DNA from: an uncultured Bacteroidales bacterium
GTDB lineage: Bacteria > Bacteroidota > Bacteroidia > Bacteroidales > Paludibacteraceae
NCBI GenBank assembly: GCA_937885465.1
Contig: CAKZZM010000006.1
Location: 1-64,000, forward strand
Reading direction: 5' to 3'
DNA: 64,000 nt
Shown: piece after piece, positions 35,716-45,314 of the stretch
Position numbering within the stretch: the stretch's first letter is position 1
How the letters are laid out: every line of letters starts with the position of its first letter
The notes under the pieces: model-generated
Databases searched by the model: none
Told to the model about the DNA's origin: nothing
Seen by the model: only the letters and a program-made list of their open reading frames with translations
Program-made: the position numbers and the translations under genes

Positions 35716-38700
35716 TTACTTCGAATATTGCTCTGCGTAATTGGCGGGAGTAGTGCCGAATTCGTCCTTAAACGATTTAACGAAATAGGACTGACTTTCT
35801 ATTCCCACTTCGTCCATCGCTTCTTTTACACTCAGTCCTCGCTCAACCATCATCTTGGCAGCGGTCTGCATACGATAAGATCGAATATATTCAATAGGTG
35901 CTTTGCCTGTTTCGTCCTTTACAAAGGAAAAGAACTTACGCCTCGACATTCCCATCTCTCTCGCTAACTCATCAATATCAACATGTCCGTCTGCAATCCT
36001 CTCCCCCACGAGCGACTGCAGTTTATCGAGCATCTGCTCCCGCTTCTGCTGCTTTGGGTCGGCATTTACGTTGATGCCGTATTGTGCAAGGTATTTTTCG
36101 GTTGTCAGTAACACCTCTTGCACAAGGTGGATATGTGAAGTATCGACTAAAGACAGTAACCTCAGCAAGGGAGTTCGCAACTCGCGACTTATATCCGTGA
36201 AGAAACGCAACTTATCCCGGTTCGTCCTCTCTTCCTCCTTAGCTCGCACCTCAGCCTTATATAACTCATTTTTTAATCGGTATTGCCGATACACGGCAAG
36301 AGCGACGAACAGAATAATCAGTAAGGCAATAAAAACATAAATAATTTTCGCCGTAAGACTTGCCCAAAAGGCCGGTTTTATTGTTATACCAAGCGAGGAT
36401 ATTTCTCCCCACACCCCATCGTTATTACACGCCTGCACTTCGAAGTTATAATGCCCCGCCGGCATCTGCATAAGACTGATTGTGCGGTGCATGGCATCCA
36501 CCTCTTGCCATGCATCACGCGAGGAGAGTCGGAAGCGATAACGATTTTTATCGGGGAGATAGAAATTGGTGCAGGAGAGAGTAATGGCAATATTATTCTC
36601 GCGGTAAGTAAGAGTTAACTCGCCATCATAAAAGCGTTCGGAGGAACCTCCGAGCTCACGCTCGGAGCAGGGGACGAAACACTCGGAGCAGGGGACGAAA
36701 CGCTCGGAGGTGTTCCCTACTATTACAGAGTGGTCGTTTATCTTAATATCCGAAAACAAGACAGAAGGCGCGATATTGTTATGCACCACACTCTGCGGCA
36801 TTATTTCAGTCCATTCGCCTATACCGCCCATATATATTACAGTCTGCCCGCTACTATTGGTAGTCGAGCACGCGGATATCACCGTCTCAACGACGTTATC
36901 ATTTTCGTCATAATGCAGCGGACTACCAAACGCTCGGAGGCGTTCTCCACCGCCAAACGTTCGGAGACGTTCTCCACTTGCGGACATCTGCTCGGTCAGG
37001 ACAAAGATGCCCTTACTTGTCCCCAACCAGAGCCTATCACTATCGGGAACGACTGCTCTTACCGCTACTTTTCCCAATTCATGCTCTAAGATAGGCGGAA
37101 GAAAACTATTTGTCGTTATGTCGTAACGGATGAGTCCGTGTGCATGAGTACTGAGCCATAATGATTGTCGCAGACTATCATACGCCATTTCGTAGATTTG
37201 CACGGGAGGGGAAGGTGTGGCAGAGAAGAGATATTGTCTCTCGCTGAGAGAGAAGCAGTGTATCGAGGTAGAGGTGGCGAGCCATAGTCTGTCGCCTGCA
37301 CGTGTGATATGTAGCAGCCGAGAGGTGGTGTTAGTACCCACGGGGTCGGGTATGTTATACGACACCTGCTCTCCCGTCACGAGGTCAAGTCGGGTCAGAA
37401 TATTGCTCATATTTTGATATATCATCCATAATCCCGCGTTTTCATCGGGATAAAAGGCGTAAATCTGATTACTAATGAGAGGAGTGGTGAAAACACTAAC
37501 ATCGCCCGTATTAATATTGAGGCGATTAAGTCCGCCGAGATAAGTAGCGATCCAGAGGTCATCGCCATAGCGGTATATAGCCTTGATATTGTCGGATGAG
37601 AGAGTAGCGTTACCCGCCTTCCCTGCACCTGACCAATTTTTGCTTGAATAATGTGCGACTATTCCGCTACCGGAATTATAACAGAATAGTCCGTCTCCCT
37701 CGGTTCCGTACCACAGGTTCTCACCATCGGCAAGCATACAACTGATAGGCAGCGACAGAAAGCCGTAATCGACCTGCTTAGTTTTGCGGAAAGCATTGTG
37801 ATAATGAGTTGAGGCGTAACATATTCCGCCTGCGTATGTACCCACCCAGAGGTTATCATCTCTATCGAAGAAAGCAGTCTGCACGGAATTATTGATAAGC
37901 GATCCCTGAAGAGTGGTCTGCCGGTAATGGCGACAGTCGCCGCTATGCGGGTTATAGGCATATAGGCCGCGCATAGTGCTCACCCAAATAGTTCCCTGCT
38001 TATCGCGAGTCATACGCCGCGCCACAACAGACTCATCACCGATCTCAGCCACTCTTTGCCACTCTCTATCTACTCTCGCAAACAGACCTCTGTGTGTAGT
38101 GAGGACATAAAGAAGAGAATCATAAACGCCAATCGAAGCTATGCGGGCAGGTTTCAAGTCAAACGGCTCAACACTCACATCCCTTACCCCCGTTTCATCA
38201 AGTGAGAGGATATAGATACTATCGTTGGTGATAAGATAGGCTTCATTGATATCAGCTGCCGTGTAGAACTGTCCTAATAGCGCCCTGCCACCGATAGTGA
38301 GCGGCGTAAGTGTTTCGTCAGCGGGGTCGAAGATAACGGGCGCATTATTAGTGAGCCACACTCTGCCTCGGTTGTCCTCATATACATAACGATACGAGCC
38401 GTCGCCAACCTTTTCGAAACTATCCTTTTCCGGGTGGTATAGAAATAGTCCGCAGGAAGAACTGACATACAGATTACCCGATCGGGTATATACTATGCTA
38501 TAATACGAATACCGCCAATCTTCTCGATGCGTTATCTTATCATTATAAGAGCGAAACTGATATCCGTCGAAGCGCAATATATCATCACCCGTCAGGCACC
38601 ATATATACCCCTGTTCGTCTTGCGCAAACCCGCTTATTGAATTATAACCGATTCCACCCATTGACGGCAGAGAGTAGAAATACAGACTATCCTGCACTGC

Positions 38701-38829
38701 CTGCTCTGCAAACGTATATCCTAACCCCACGGAAATAACTATAAGAGCCGACAAAAACCGCCGACATTTAGCATTGTCAACAGCATTTATTAACTTACAT
38801 ATAATTATACAAAGAGGGTGCTTCACCAT
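35716..38829 (-). CDS. HTCS-derived transmembrane AraC-type regulator lacking kinase and receiver
   Basis: 1037 residues. A membrane-anchoring N-terminus (about 20-42) is followed by two-component-regulator propeller repeats (about 50-640: GYIWCLTGDDILRFDG, GRVWLTNN, GTIWVSTMRGLYAYNP, NLWVGTYAGGI, LWYGTEGDGLFCY), a Y_Y_Y domain (about 700-800), a membrane helix (about 812-832), a short coiled region, and an AraC HTH at the end (IDELAREMGMSRRKFFSFVKDETGKAPIEYIRSYRM). Between them only the first kinase helix survives (KLRFFTDISRELRTPL), with Arg where the phospho-acceptor His stands in ISHELRTPL. The HATPase and receiver domains are absent. Usual HTCS length is about 1300-1400. Two repeat-coded inserts (SGERLRTFGGGERLRAF and SERFVPCSECFVPCSERE) lie in the sensor part. 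Probably the activator of this locus. Confidence 0.9.
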   Translation of the reverse strand: MVKHPLCIIICKLINAVDNAKCRRFLSALIVISVGLGYTFAEQAVQDSLYFYSLPSMGGIGYNSISGFAQDEQGYIWCLTGDDILRFDGYQFRSYNDKITHREDWRYSYYSIVYTRSGNLYVSSSCGLFLYHPEKDSFEKVGDGSYRYVYEDNRGRVWLTNNAPVIFDPADETLTPLTIGGRALLGQFYTAADINEAYLITNDSIYILSLDETGVRDVSVEPFDLKPARIASIGVYDSLLYVLTTHRGLFARVDREWQRVAEIGDESVVARRMTRDKQGTIWVSTMRGLYAYNPHSGDCRHYRQTTLQGSLINNSVQTAFFDRDDNLWVGTYAGGICYASTHYHNAFRKTKQVDYGFLSLPISCMLADGENLWYGTEGDGLFCYNSGSGIVAHYSSKNWSGAGKAGNATLSSDNIKAIYRYGDDLWIATYLGGLNRLNINTGDVSVFTTPLISNQIYAFYPDENAGLWMIYQNMSNILTRLDLVTGEQVSYNIPDPVGTNTTSRLLHITRAGDRLWLATSTSIHCFSLSERQYLFSATPSPPVQIYEMAYDSLRQSLWLSTHAHGLIRYDITTNSFLPPILEHELGKVAVRAVVPDSDRLWLGTSKGIFVLTEQMSASGERLRTFGGGERLRAFGSPLHYDENDNVVETVISACSTTNSSGQTVIYMGGIGEWTEIMPQSVVHNNIAPSVLFSDIKINDHSVIVGNTSERFVPCSECFVPCSERELGGSSERFYDGELTLTYRENNIAITLSCTNFYLPDKNRYRFRLSSRDAWQEVDAMHRTISLMQMPAGHYNFEVQACNNDGVWGEISSLGITIKPAFWASLTAKIIYVFIALLIILFVALAVYRQYRLKNELYKAEVRAKEEERTNRDKLRFFTDISRELRTPLLRLLSLVDTSHIHLVQEVLLTTEKYLAQYGINVNADPKQQKREQMLDKLQSLVGERIADGHVDIDELAREMGMSRRKFFSFVKDETGKAPIEYIRSYRMQTAAKMMVERGLSVKEAMDEVGIESQSYFVKSFKDEFGTTPANYAEQYSK
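36634..36725 (-). repeat. 92-base interspersed repeat block inside the regulator gene
   Basis: 84 of 92 bases match the intergenic block at 20108-20199. It contains two 21-bp units coding SERFVPC/SECFVPC. It falls in the segment between VIVGNT and FYDGELTLTYRENN of the Y_Y_Y region, where relatives usually have a short turn. Confidence 0.93.
36928..36977 (-). repeat. two copies of the 27-bp interspersed repeat inside the regulator gene
   Basis: Copies at 36928-36950 and 36955-36977 (AACGTTCGGAGACGTTCTCC type), 27 bases apart as in the ABC gene and at 46535-46588. They code for GERLRTFGGGERLRAFG in the last propeller region. Confidence 0.92.
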
Positions 38830-38870
38830 TTTGCCGGATTATGTGTTCTTATTTGTATTTTTCCGCGCCG

Positions 38871-40046
38871 TTATTTAAGGGACTTCAGTATTTCCTGTGC
38901 GGCAAAGACCATTGCGGCGGGACCATAAACCTCAGTCATGTCGGGTGTTATATTTTCGGGTTTTTCCCCTACAGCCTGCACCGACCCGAGCATACCATCA
39001 GCATGCACCTGACAGACTATCGCCTGCCATGCTTTAACGGCGTGAGGCATATAGGTGTCCTTGTCGAGTATATTATTATTCATCCCCCACCACAAGGCGT
39101 AGCAGAAGAAGGCGGTGCTGCTCATCTCGGGTGCAGGGTAACTCTGCGGGTCGAGCATACTGACATACCAGTGTCCTTCGGGCGACTGCCGTGACACTAT
39201 CTCCCCCATCATATCCTTGAAAAGACTGACGTACCACTCCCTGCCCTCAAAATCGGCAGGCAAGTACGGTATCAATTTAGCAAGGCCCGCCACAACCCAT
39301 CCGTTACCTCTACCCCAAAAGACGGGCTTACCGTTAGTTTCAAGTTTGTCGAAGTAGTTGCTATCTCGAAAAAAAAGTTTATACTCAGGCGAGTAGAGGT
39401 AATCGGCAGTAGCATGGTATTCGTTGTCCATAAAAGAGAGGAGTTCCGGGTTGTTGCACAGTTGCGCATATCGTGCGAAGACCTGCGGTGCCATATATAA
39501 AGCGTCACACCACGACCAACGCTGCTTGTAATAATAAGTAGGGTCGCTATCATCCGACTTGAGAGAGCATTGGGAGGGGTGGTTCTTCACAAACTCTAAC
39601 CTCGCTATCGTTTGATGCAGCACTCTCTCGTCACCATCCTGCTCAAACAGGTCGGCATAGAGCATTCCTACAATCATATTATCAGCGTGATAGACATGCA
39701 CGCCCATTGGCAGACGATAGTCGTTACGACGAGCAATATTTCTCACCCACGCCGCTGCGGCGGTATCACCACGCATCAGAGACCACTCACATACTGCCGT
39801 CAGGAAGATAGCATTCTCCCAACTCACATCGTGCGATGATTTCCACTTGCGTTTCTCATTCATACGGGGATAGGCATCCCGCTGCCACCTCACTGCGGCA
39901 TCTGTAACTTGCATTACCGCATTTTCTTCGATTTCATCGGAAAAACAAGTTGCAACATCAGCGCATTGTGAATCCGAATGTTTTGCACAACCGGATAGCA
40001 CGACAACTACCGACAAAGCGGCTAATAAAAATATTTCTTTTTTCAT
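38871..40046 (-). CDS. GH105-like unsaturated uronyl hydrolase lipoprotein
   Basis: 391 residues from the ATG at 40046 (MKKEIFLLAALSVVVVLSGC), chosen because it starts a lipoprotein signal and follows the upstream stop at once; an upstream in-frame start would add 19 residues inside the preceding gene. The (alpha/alpha)6 barrel motifs of GH88/GH105 are present: HADNMIVGMLYADLF, QRWSWCDALYMAPQVFARYA (with the probable catalytic Asp), VFWGRGNGWVVAGLAKLI and SSTAFFCYALWWGMNN. These enzymes remove the 4,5-unsaturated uronic acid left by lyases, which fits the two PL8 genes of the locus. Confidence 0.9.
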   Translation of the reverse strand: MKKEIFLLAALSVVVVLSGCAKHSDSQCADVATCFSDEIEENAVMQVTDAAVRWQRDAYPRMNEKRKWKSSHDVSWENAIFLTAVCEWSLMRGDTAAAAWVRNIARRNDYRLPMGVHVYHADNMIVGMLYADLFEQDGDERVLHQTIARLEFVKNHPSQCSLKSDDSDPTYYYKQRWSWCDALYMAPQVFARYAQLCNNPELLSFMDNEYHATADYLYSPEYKLFFRDSNYFDKLETNGKPVFWGRGNGWVVAGLAKLIPYLPADFEGREWYVSLFKDMMGEIVSRQSPEGHWYVSMLDPQSYPAPEMSSTAFFCYALWWGMNNNILDKDTYMPHAVKAWQAIVCQVHADGMLGSVQAVGEKPENITPDMTEVYGPAAMVFAAQEILKSLK

Positions 40047-40048
40047 TT

Positions 40049-40669
40049 TTAATTCATAAAGGTGAATCGCTTTCCCATTACATGTATCACGCCGTTGGTA
40101 CATTCGAGGTTAGAAGTAGTGCAACTGACTTGATTGATTTTGCCGTTGTCATTCGTCCACCCCGCCCGCAGGCTATTGAGGTTTTGGGAAGTGGTGGCAG
40201 CCACGATGGTCTTGTAGATACGCATCGTGACATTAGGGTCGAGGGTCTGCACGAAGATAGGGGCGGAGATATCAGAACTGAGATACTTACCCGGCACTAT
40301 ACTGCGCTTGAGGTAGTTTTGGAGCGTCAGAACCGGCACCTCGTTTATTGACGAATAATGATAGGATGACAAGAACTCATCCCACACCGCATCTTTAATA
40401 ATGAAGAAGGTAAAGATTGAATCGTGATAATATTCTTCCATACCTGCGCGGTTGATGGCCTGATACATAAGTGCGAAATCGTTGGTACTGCGCTGCTGAA
40501 TAAACTCATACGCATCGCATGTCAATGCGTGAAAATCTTCGCCGCTCTCGTTCTGAAAACTATATGCATAACTCAGTCCGAACAAGTTGCAAGATGAGAG
40601 AACAAATATCATGGGACTAAGTACTAAGGGACTAAGTACTAACAAAATATGATTTTTAATTGCTTTCAT
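40049..40669 (-). CDS. FAS1 (fasciclin)-like lipoprotein
   Basis: 206 residues from the ATG at 40669 (MKAIKNHILL); an upstream in-frame start would put ten residues before an already complete signal peptide. Lipoprotein Cys lies in FVLSSCNLFG. The rest resembles a fasciclin domain (FALMYQAINRAGMEEYY, FTFFIIKDAVWDEFL, LQNYLKRSIVPGKYL, end GVIHVMGK). In SusC/D loci such proteins are thought to be accessory surface glycan-binding proteins. The signal peptide core LVLSPLVLSP is coded by two perfect 15-bp repeats (40613-40642). Confidence 0.8.
   Translation of the reverse strand: MKAIKNHILLVLSPLVLSPMIFVLSSCNLFGLSYAYSFQNESGEDFHALTCDAYEFIQQRSTNDFALMYQAINRAGMEEYYHDSIFTFFIIKDAVWDEFLSSYHYSSINEVPVLTLQNYLKRSIVPGKYLSSDISAPIFVQTLDPNVTMRIYKTIVAATTSQNLNSLRAGWTNDNGKINQVSCTTSNLECTNGVIHVMGKRFTFMN
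40613..40642 (-). repeat. two perfect 15-bp repeats inside a signal peptide
   Basis: GGGACTAAGTACTAA occurs at 40613-40627 and 40628-40642 on the plus strand, coding LVLSP twice in the hydrophobic core. Closely related units are in the next lipoprotein signal peptide at 42140-42169. Confidence 0.93.
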
Positions 40670-40711
40670 ATTGATTATATTTTTAGTGGTATAGAACATT
40701 AATAAGCTATT

Positions 40712-42214
40712 TCAGTAACTCCCCGTTTGTTTAAGGTTTTCATTTTCGTTGAGTATATCTTGTGAGACGGGCCAGTAGTATTGCCACTCTTCTTCGAAGA
40801 GTCGGTAACGGTCTTGTCCGCCATATTTGGCTATATAGCCCGTGAAATAGGCATTCATCACTTTCTCAACGCGGTCAGTTCGCCGGAGGTCGAACCATCG
40901 TCTGCCTTCGGCATATAGTTCGAACTGCCTCTCCTGCCATATATCCTCTTCTAATTTTTCACTGTCGCCGGCGTAGTACGCTGCATCTTTATCGGGCAGC
41001 CCGGCACGCCTGCGCACCTTATTCATTTCCTCAATTGCCTCGTCCGTTCTTCCAAGGCGATTGAGTGCTTCGGCACGAAGAAGGATAATATCGGCAAGAC
41101 GGTAGATGGGTATATAACACTCCTGATACTCAGTCTGCGGCTTGTGCTCGCCGGGCGACCATTTCCAACATTGGGAGCTGTTGGGTAACGACATAACATG
41201 CTTAGTGTTGAACTCGCGATACTTAGCAGAGTCGATAGTGGCAACGCGCCTCAAATCTCTTGCATTAAACTCCTTCTCCCACGCGAACCACTTCTGATAT
41301 AACTCGAAAGTGGGCACAAACGGGTTAGAACTATTAGCAAGGGTAGCCGTTATATTATTTTCTCCGTCGGTAGAGTAGTTCCATTTGAGAGTCCATATAT
41401 TATCTGCCGTTGTAGCATCGCGGCAGACATCAGCGAAATTGACGCCATCGAGAGTATGTTTACCAAGAGCATACAATTTGTCGGAAAAAAGCACCGCCTT
41501 CTCATAGTCTTTTTCCCACATTGCCACATCCGTAGTCAGGGCATATAGTGCAGCAGGGGAATAGATAAACTTCTCATCCACTATCACATTGACTAAAGTA
41601 TCCGCCGCAGCGAGGTCGCTCACTACGAGAGCAAAGATATCCTCCTTGGGAGATTTAAGCGGTTTTTCCACATCCGATCGGCGCAAAGTAGGTTGCGTTA
41701 CAAGCGGCACATCACCCCATATACGATAGAGATTGAAATAGGCGAAAGCACGGAGGAAATAAGCCTCACTTAAAAGGTGATTACGCGTTGCCTCGTCCAT
41801 CTTATCGGTCATCGTAGGAATGAAATAGATGGCATAATTGGCGACACTGATCAGTTTGTACCAATGATTCCAATTGCAAGCCCCGAGGTTTGAGGTCAGT
41901 TTATTCAGACTGACATTCTGCACGGGCGAACTACCCGTAACATTACCGAGGAAATTATCGCTGCGTGCCTCAGTCCAATAGAGGAATCCCGTCTTATAAG
42001 CATTTTTAATATGGGCATAACCGGCATTCAGTTCGGCACGCACGTCATTTTCCGATTTCCAGAAAGTGCTCGTGGTTATATCCGCAAGCGGCTCTACCGT
42101 CAGAAACTCATTCAGGCAAGAAGTGAAGATAAGTATCAAGGGACAAAGTACCAAGGGACGACGTACCAACTGACCAAGCAGAGTAAGGATGTGAGACTTT
42201 GTTACAGTTTTCAT
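40712..42214 (-). CDS. SusD/RagB-like outer-membrane glycan-binding lipoprotein
   Basis: 500 residues. Lipoprotein signal ending LILIFTSC (Cys at about 33, an unusually late position because the hydrophobic region is lengthened by repeat-coded residues). SusD motifs: SEAYFLRAFAYFNLYRIWGDVPLV, IPIYRLADIILLRAEALNRLG, EEMNKVRRRAGLP, WQERQFELYAEGRRWFDLRR. It pairs with SusC at 42231 to bind and deliver oligosaccharides of the PL8 locus. Confidence 0.95.
   Translation of the reverse strand: MKTVTKSHILTLLGQLVRRPLVLCPLILIFTSCLNEFLTVEPLADITTSTFWKSENDVRAELNAGYAHIKNAYKTGFLYWTEARSDNFLGNVTGSSPVQNVSLNKLTSNLGACNWNHWYKLISVANYAIYFIPTMTDKMDEATRNHLLSEAYFLRAFAYFNLYRIWGDVPLVTQPTLRRSDVEKPLKSPKEDIFALVVSDLAAADTLVNVIVDEKFIYSPAALYALTTDVAMWEKDYEKAVLFSDKLYALGKHTLDGVNFADVCRDATTADNIWTLKWNYSTDGENNITATLANSSNPFVPTFELYQKWFAWEKEFNARDLRRVATIDSAKYREFNTKHVMSLPNSSQCWKWSPGEHKPQTEYQECYIPIYRLADIILLRAEALNRLGRTDEAIEEMNKVRRRAGLPDKDAAYYAGDSEKLEEDIWQERQFELYAEGRRWFDLRRTDRVEKVMNAYFTGYIAKYGGQDRYRLFEEEWQYYWPVSQDILNENENLKQTGSY
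42140..42169 (-). repeat. two 15-bp repeats inside the SusD signal peptide
   Basis: GGGACAAAGTACCAA (42140-42154) and GGGACGACGTACCAA (42155-42169) on the plus strand, followed by CTGACCAAG. They code for the segment LVRRPLVLCP and match the units at 40613-40642 and intergenic GTACCAAG pieces. Confidence 0.9.
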
Positions 42215-42230
42215 TTTGGTCCTTATGTTT

Positions 42231-45200
42231 TTAGAAAGTTAAGTTCATACCGCAGAGGACAGATTTTGCACGCGGGTAGGAGTTGTTATCATAGCCTATG
42301 GCGAAGCCGGAGGATGTTATCTCGGGGTCAAAACCGTCGTAGTTGGTCCAAGTGAAGAAGTTTTGCATCATAACGGAGAATGTCCAGTCCTGAATATGCA
42401 TCGGCGTAAGCCATTTTTTCGGTAGGGAATATGCTATCTTGAGATTTTTTAGGCGAATATAACTGCCGTCCTGAATCCACAGGTCGCTATTAAGACGCGT
42501 GTTCTGCACGATAGCGCGAGAGGTGCTCGGTATAGGATACTTGGCTATATCGCCAGCGGCGAGCCACGACTGCGCCAGATAAACGGGACTCGCCTGCGTC
42601 AGCGTACCATAGATATGCGCATTGCGGTTTGCCTCATACACATTGATAACATCTCCGCCGAAAGAGAAGTTGAAGAAAGCGGAGAAGCTGAGTCCTTTCC
42701 AGCGGAATTCAGTATTAAAACCTCCGGTAAAATCGGGCTGTCCACAACCAATCACCTGTCGGTCTTCGTCATTGATAACGCCATCGTGATTAAGATCATC
42801 CCACATCACATCGCCGCCTTTGAACAGTTCACCTTTCTCTGTGCCGTAATGCAGCTGACGGACTTCACCCGTATAAGTGCTGCCGTTCAACTGATACTCC
42901 ACAAAGCGGTCCTTTTCATCGAAGATAGGGGTCAGTTGCTGCCAGTTGCCCGCTTCATCAACATAGAAAGCATTGGACTGATCGTACTGAAAGATCTGCA
43001 CCGACTTATACCCAAACATTGTGCCGAGAGTATAGTCGTTATCTATGATATAAAGACTATTTTGAATAGTGCGATTCTCTTCGGGAATATTGTAAAGTTT
43101 ATTGCGGTTGAAAGCGAAGTTGATGCTTGCCGTCCAGTCGAAATCGCGCATTTTAATAATATGTCCGCTGATAGTGAATTCCAAGCCCTTATTTGATATA
43201 TTACCGATATTGGTGTAAGAAGACACGAATCCGCTTGTTCCCGGCAGTTTCATAGAGAAAAGCACATCACGAGTATCTTTCATATAGAGGTCCATAACTA
43301 TACTGAATCGGTTATTAAACATACTCCAGTCCACGCCCAAGTTATGCTGCATCGTTGTTTCCCAGCCGAGACGGTCGTTCTCGAGTTGAGTGGGATAAAT
43401 TCCTATATAGTCGGCGTAGGCAATAGTAGAATAGCGAGAGAGAGCGGCGTAATCGGAAGCCGTCTGATTACCGGTCATACCGAAACTATAGCGCAACTTG
43501 AAATCGGTAAGAACGGGCTGCGCCCACTGCATCCATTTTTCGTCCGACAATCGCCAGCCGACACTGGCAGAGGGGAAAGCCCCCCACTTAAGCCCCGTTC
43601 CGAAACGACTGCTGCCATCGCCGCGGATATTGGCATTAAGAAGATATCTACCTTTATACGAATAACTGACGCGACCGAAAAACGATGCCATACGGTTCTC
43701 GGTCTGATAATGGAAAGTGCTGTTCGTATTAACCTCCTGAAAGGCATAACTCGTAGTTATTGCCTCTGATATATTATGATTGACAGCGAGGTTGACATAT
43801 TCGCTTTTATACCCTTGCAGACTAAAGCCCGCCATGGCAGAGAAAGAATGTCCGCCGTTGAAGGAGTGAGAATAGGTTATCACATCCTCGTGCGTCCAGC
43901 GAAGCGTAGTGGTGTTGCGATTTGACGATGCAGTAATCTGATTCTTATTAAGAATAGCAGGCTCAAAATAGCGATAATTATTCTGATTGAAAGTGCCGGA
44001 AATCGACGATTTGATCGATAAATCTTTAATCGGTTTTATCTCGATGAACTCATTGAAATTGGCCTCGTAGTACTTGTTATTGTTCACGCAAATCTCTGAC
44101 CACGCGAGCGGGTTATTGCGGCTCGCAATAACGGGAGCGTAGGTGCCGTCGGGGAACACAAGCGCCATATTAGCGGGACGCTCAAGTATCCTTTGCCGTG
44201 CTCCGCCCGGGGTCTTTCTGTTTCCTCCCAAGCCTAACGAGATACGGCTGCCGATAGTAACATACTTATTCGGCTTATAGTCAACATTAAGTCGATAAGT
44301 GCCGCGCCTATTCCAAGTGTTGAGAGCTATACCATCGTCATGCATATAACTGAGCGAGGTGAAGTAATTAATCTTATCGGTCTTGCCGGCAAGACTCACA
44401 TCCGCCTGATGGGTAAGCCCGGTACGGAAGAGGATATCCTGATAGTAGTTATCGTCAGCAAAAGAAGGGTTGAGAGAGTCGTTGACATAGACGGAGTTAC
44501 CGCTTGAGCCTTGCAGGTAACTTCGCAGTATATCAAAGTCGATACACTGCCGCCTATTCATCTGCGGGAGGGTACGCGAGAGGTTGGATATCTTAAGCGA
44601 GTAGCCCACATTGAGCACGGGTTTGCTACTCATTCCCTGTTTTGTGGAGATGATTATAACACCATTTGCCGATTTAGAGCCATAGATGGCGGCACTCGCC
44701 GCATCTTTCAGCACCTCGATGGAAGCAATATCGGCAGGGGATATATTATCGATATTATCCACCTCTGCGCCGTCAACGATAAAGAGAGGCGTTGAGCCTT
44801 CGGCAGAGAGGGTGGAAGCACCGCGAATACGGTAGTTGCTCTCAGAACCCGGCTCAGATGCCGTTACTATCTCCAAACCCGACACCTTGCCCTGCAAGGC
44901 TGTAGCTATATTCATCGGCTTGTTCTCCAACAGATTCTTCTCTGCTATAGAAGTGATAGAGCCTGTTACATCTCTCTTCTTCATAGTTCCGTAACCCACT
45001 ACGACCACTTCCTCTAACTGCTTACTGTCCTCTTCTAACATAACCCGCAGGGGTTTAGTGCTCTTCACCTGTATAGTCTGCGTGAGATATCCCATATAAG
45101 AGATGATAATACTACTGCCCTTACCGACCTCCAAAGAGAAGTTGCCGTCGATATCGGTTATCGTTCCGTTTGAAGTTCCTTTTTCGAGTACGGAAGCACC

Positions 45201-45314
45201 GATGATAGGTCCCGTCCCCCCAAGGTCCTCCACCTTGCCGCTTACCAACACCTTCTGCGCGAAGAGAGGAAAGATGATAGCCATGAGCAACGCCAATATA
45301 CCTAACCTTTTCAT
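42231..45314 (-). CDS. SusC/RagA-family TonB-dependent outer-membrane transporter
   Basis: 1027 residues. Signal peptide about 1-19, CarboxypepD_reg-like domain (LVSGKVEDLGGTGPIIGASVLEKG), TonB-box-like EEVVVVGYGTMKKRD, plug motifs (ATALQGKVSGLEIV, TPLFIVDGAEV, IASIEVLKDAASAAIYG, SANGVIIISTKQG) and a long barrel with Tyr/Asn-rich strands, ending in LCGMNLTF. Start overlaps the upstream lipoprotein gene by ATGA. It imports oligosaccharides released by the PL8 lyases. Confidence 0.96.
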   Translation of the reverse strand: MKRLGILALLMAIIFPLFAQKVLVSGKVEDLGGTGPIIGASVLEKGTSNGTITDIDGNFSLEVGKGSSIIISYMGYLTQTIQVKSTKPLRVMLEEDSKQLEEVVVVGYGTMKKRDVTGSITSIAEKNLLENKPMNIATALQGKVSGLEIVTASEPGSESNYRIRGASTLSAEGSTPLFIVDGAEVDNIDNISPADIASIEVLKDAASAAIYGSKSANGVIIISTKQGMSSKPVLNVGYSLKISNLSRTLPQMNRRQCIDFDILRSYLQGSSGNSVYVNDSLNPSFADDNYYQDILFRTGLTHQADVSLAGKTDKINYFTSLSYMHDDGIALNTWNRRGTYRLNVDYKPNKYVTIGSRISLGLGGNRKTPGGARQRILERPANMALVFPDGTYAPVIASRNNPLAWSEICVNNNKYYEANFNEFIEIKPIKDLSIKSSISGTFNQNNYRYFEPAILNKNQITASSNRNTTTLRWTHEDVITYSHSFNGGHSFSAMAGFSLQGYKSEYVNLAVNHNISEAITTSYAFQEVNTNSTFHYQTENRMASFFGRVSYSYKGRYLLNANIRGDGSSRFGTGLKWGAFPSASVGWRLSDEKWMQWAQPVLTDFKLRYSFGMTGNQTASDYAALSRYSTIAYADYIGIYPTQLENDRLGWETTMQHNLGVDWSMFNNRFSIVMDLYMKDTRDVLFSMKLPGTSGFVSSYTNIGNISNKGLEFTISGHIIKMRDFDWTASINFAFNRNKLYNIPEENRTIQNSLYIIDNDYTLGTMFGYKSVQIFQYDQSNAFYVDEAGNWQQLTPIFDEKDRFVEYQLNGSTYTGEVRQLHYGTEKGELFKGGDVMWDDLNHDGVINDEDRQVIGCGQPDFTGGFNTEFRWKGLSFSAFFNFSFGGDVINVYEANRNAHIYGTLTQASPVYLAQSWLAAGDIAKYPIPSTSRAIVQNTRLNSDLWIQDGSYIRLKNLKIAYSLPKKWLTPMHIQDWTFSVMMQNFFTWTNYDGFDPEITSSGFAIGYDNNSYPRAKSVLCGMNLTF

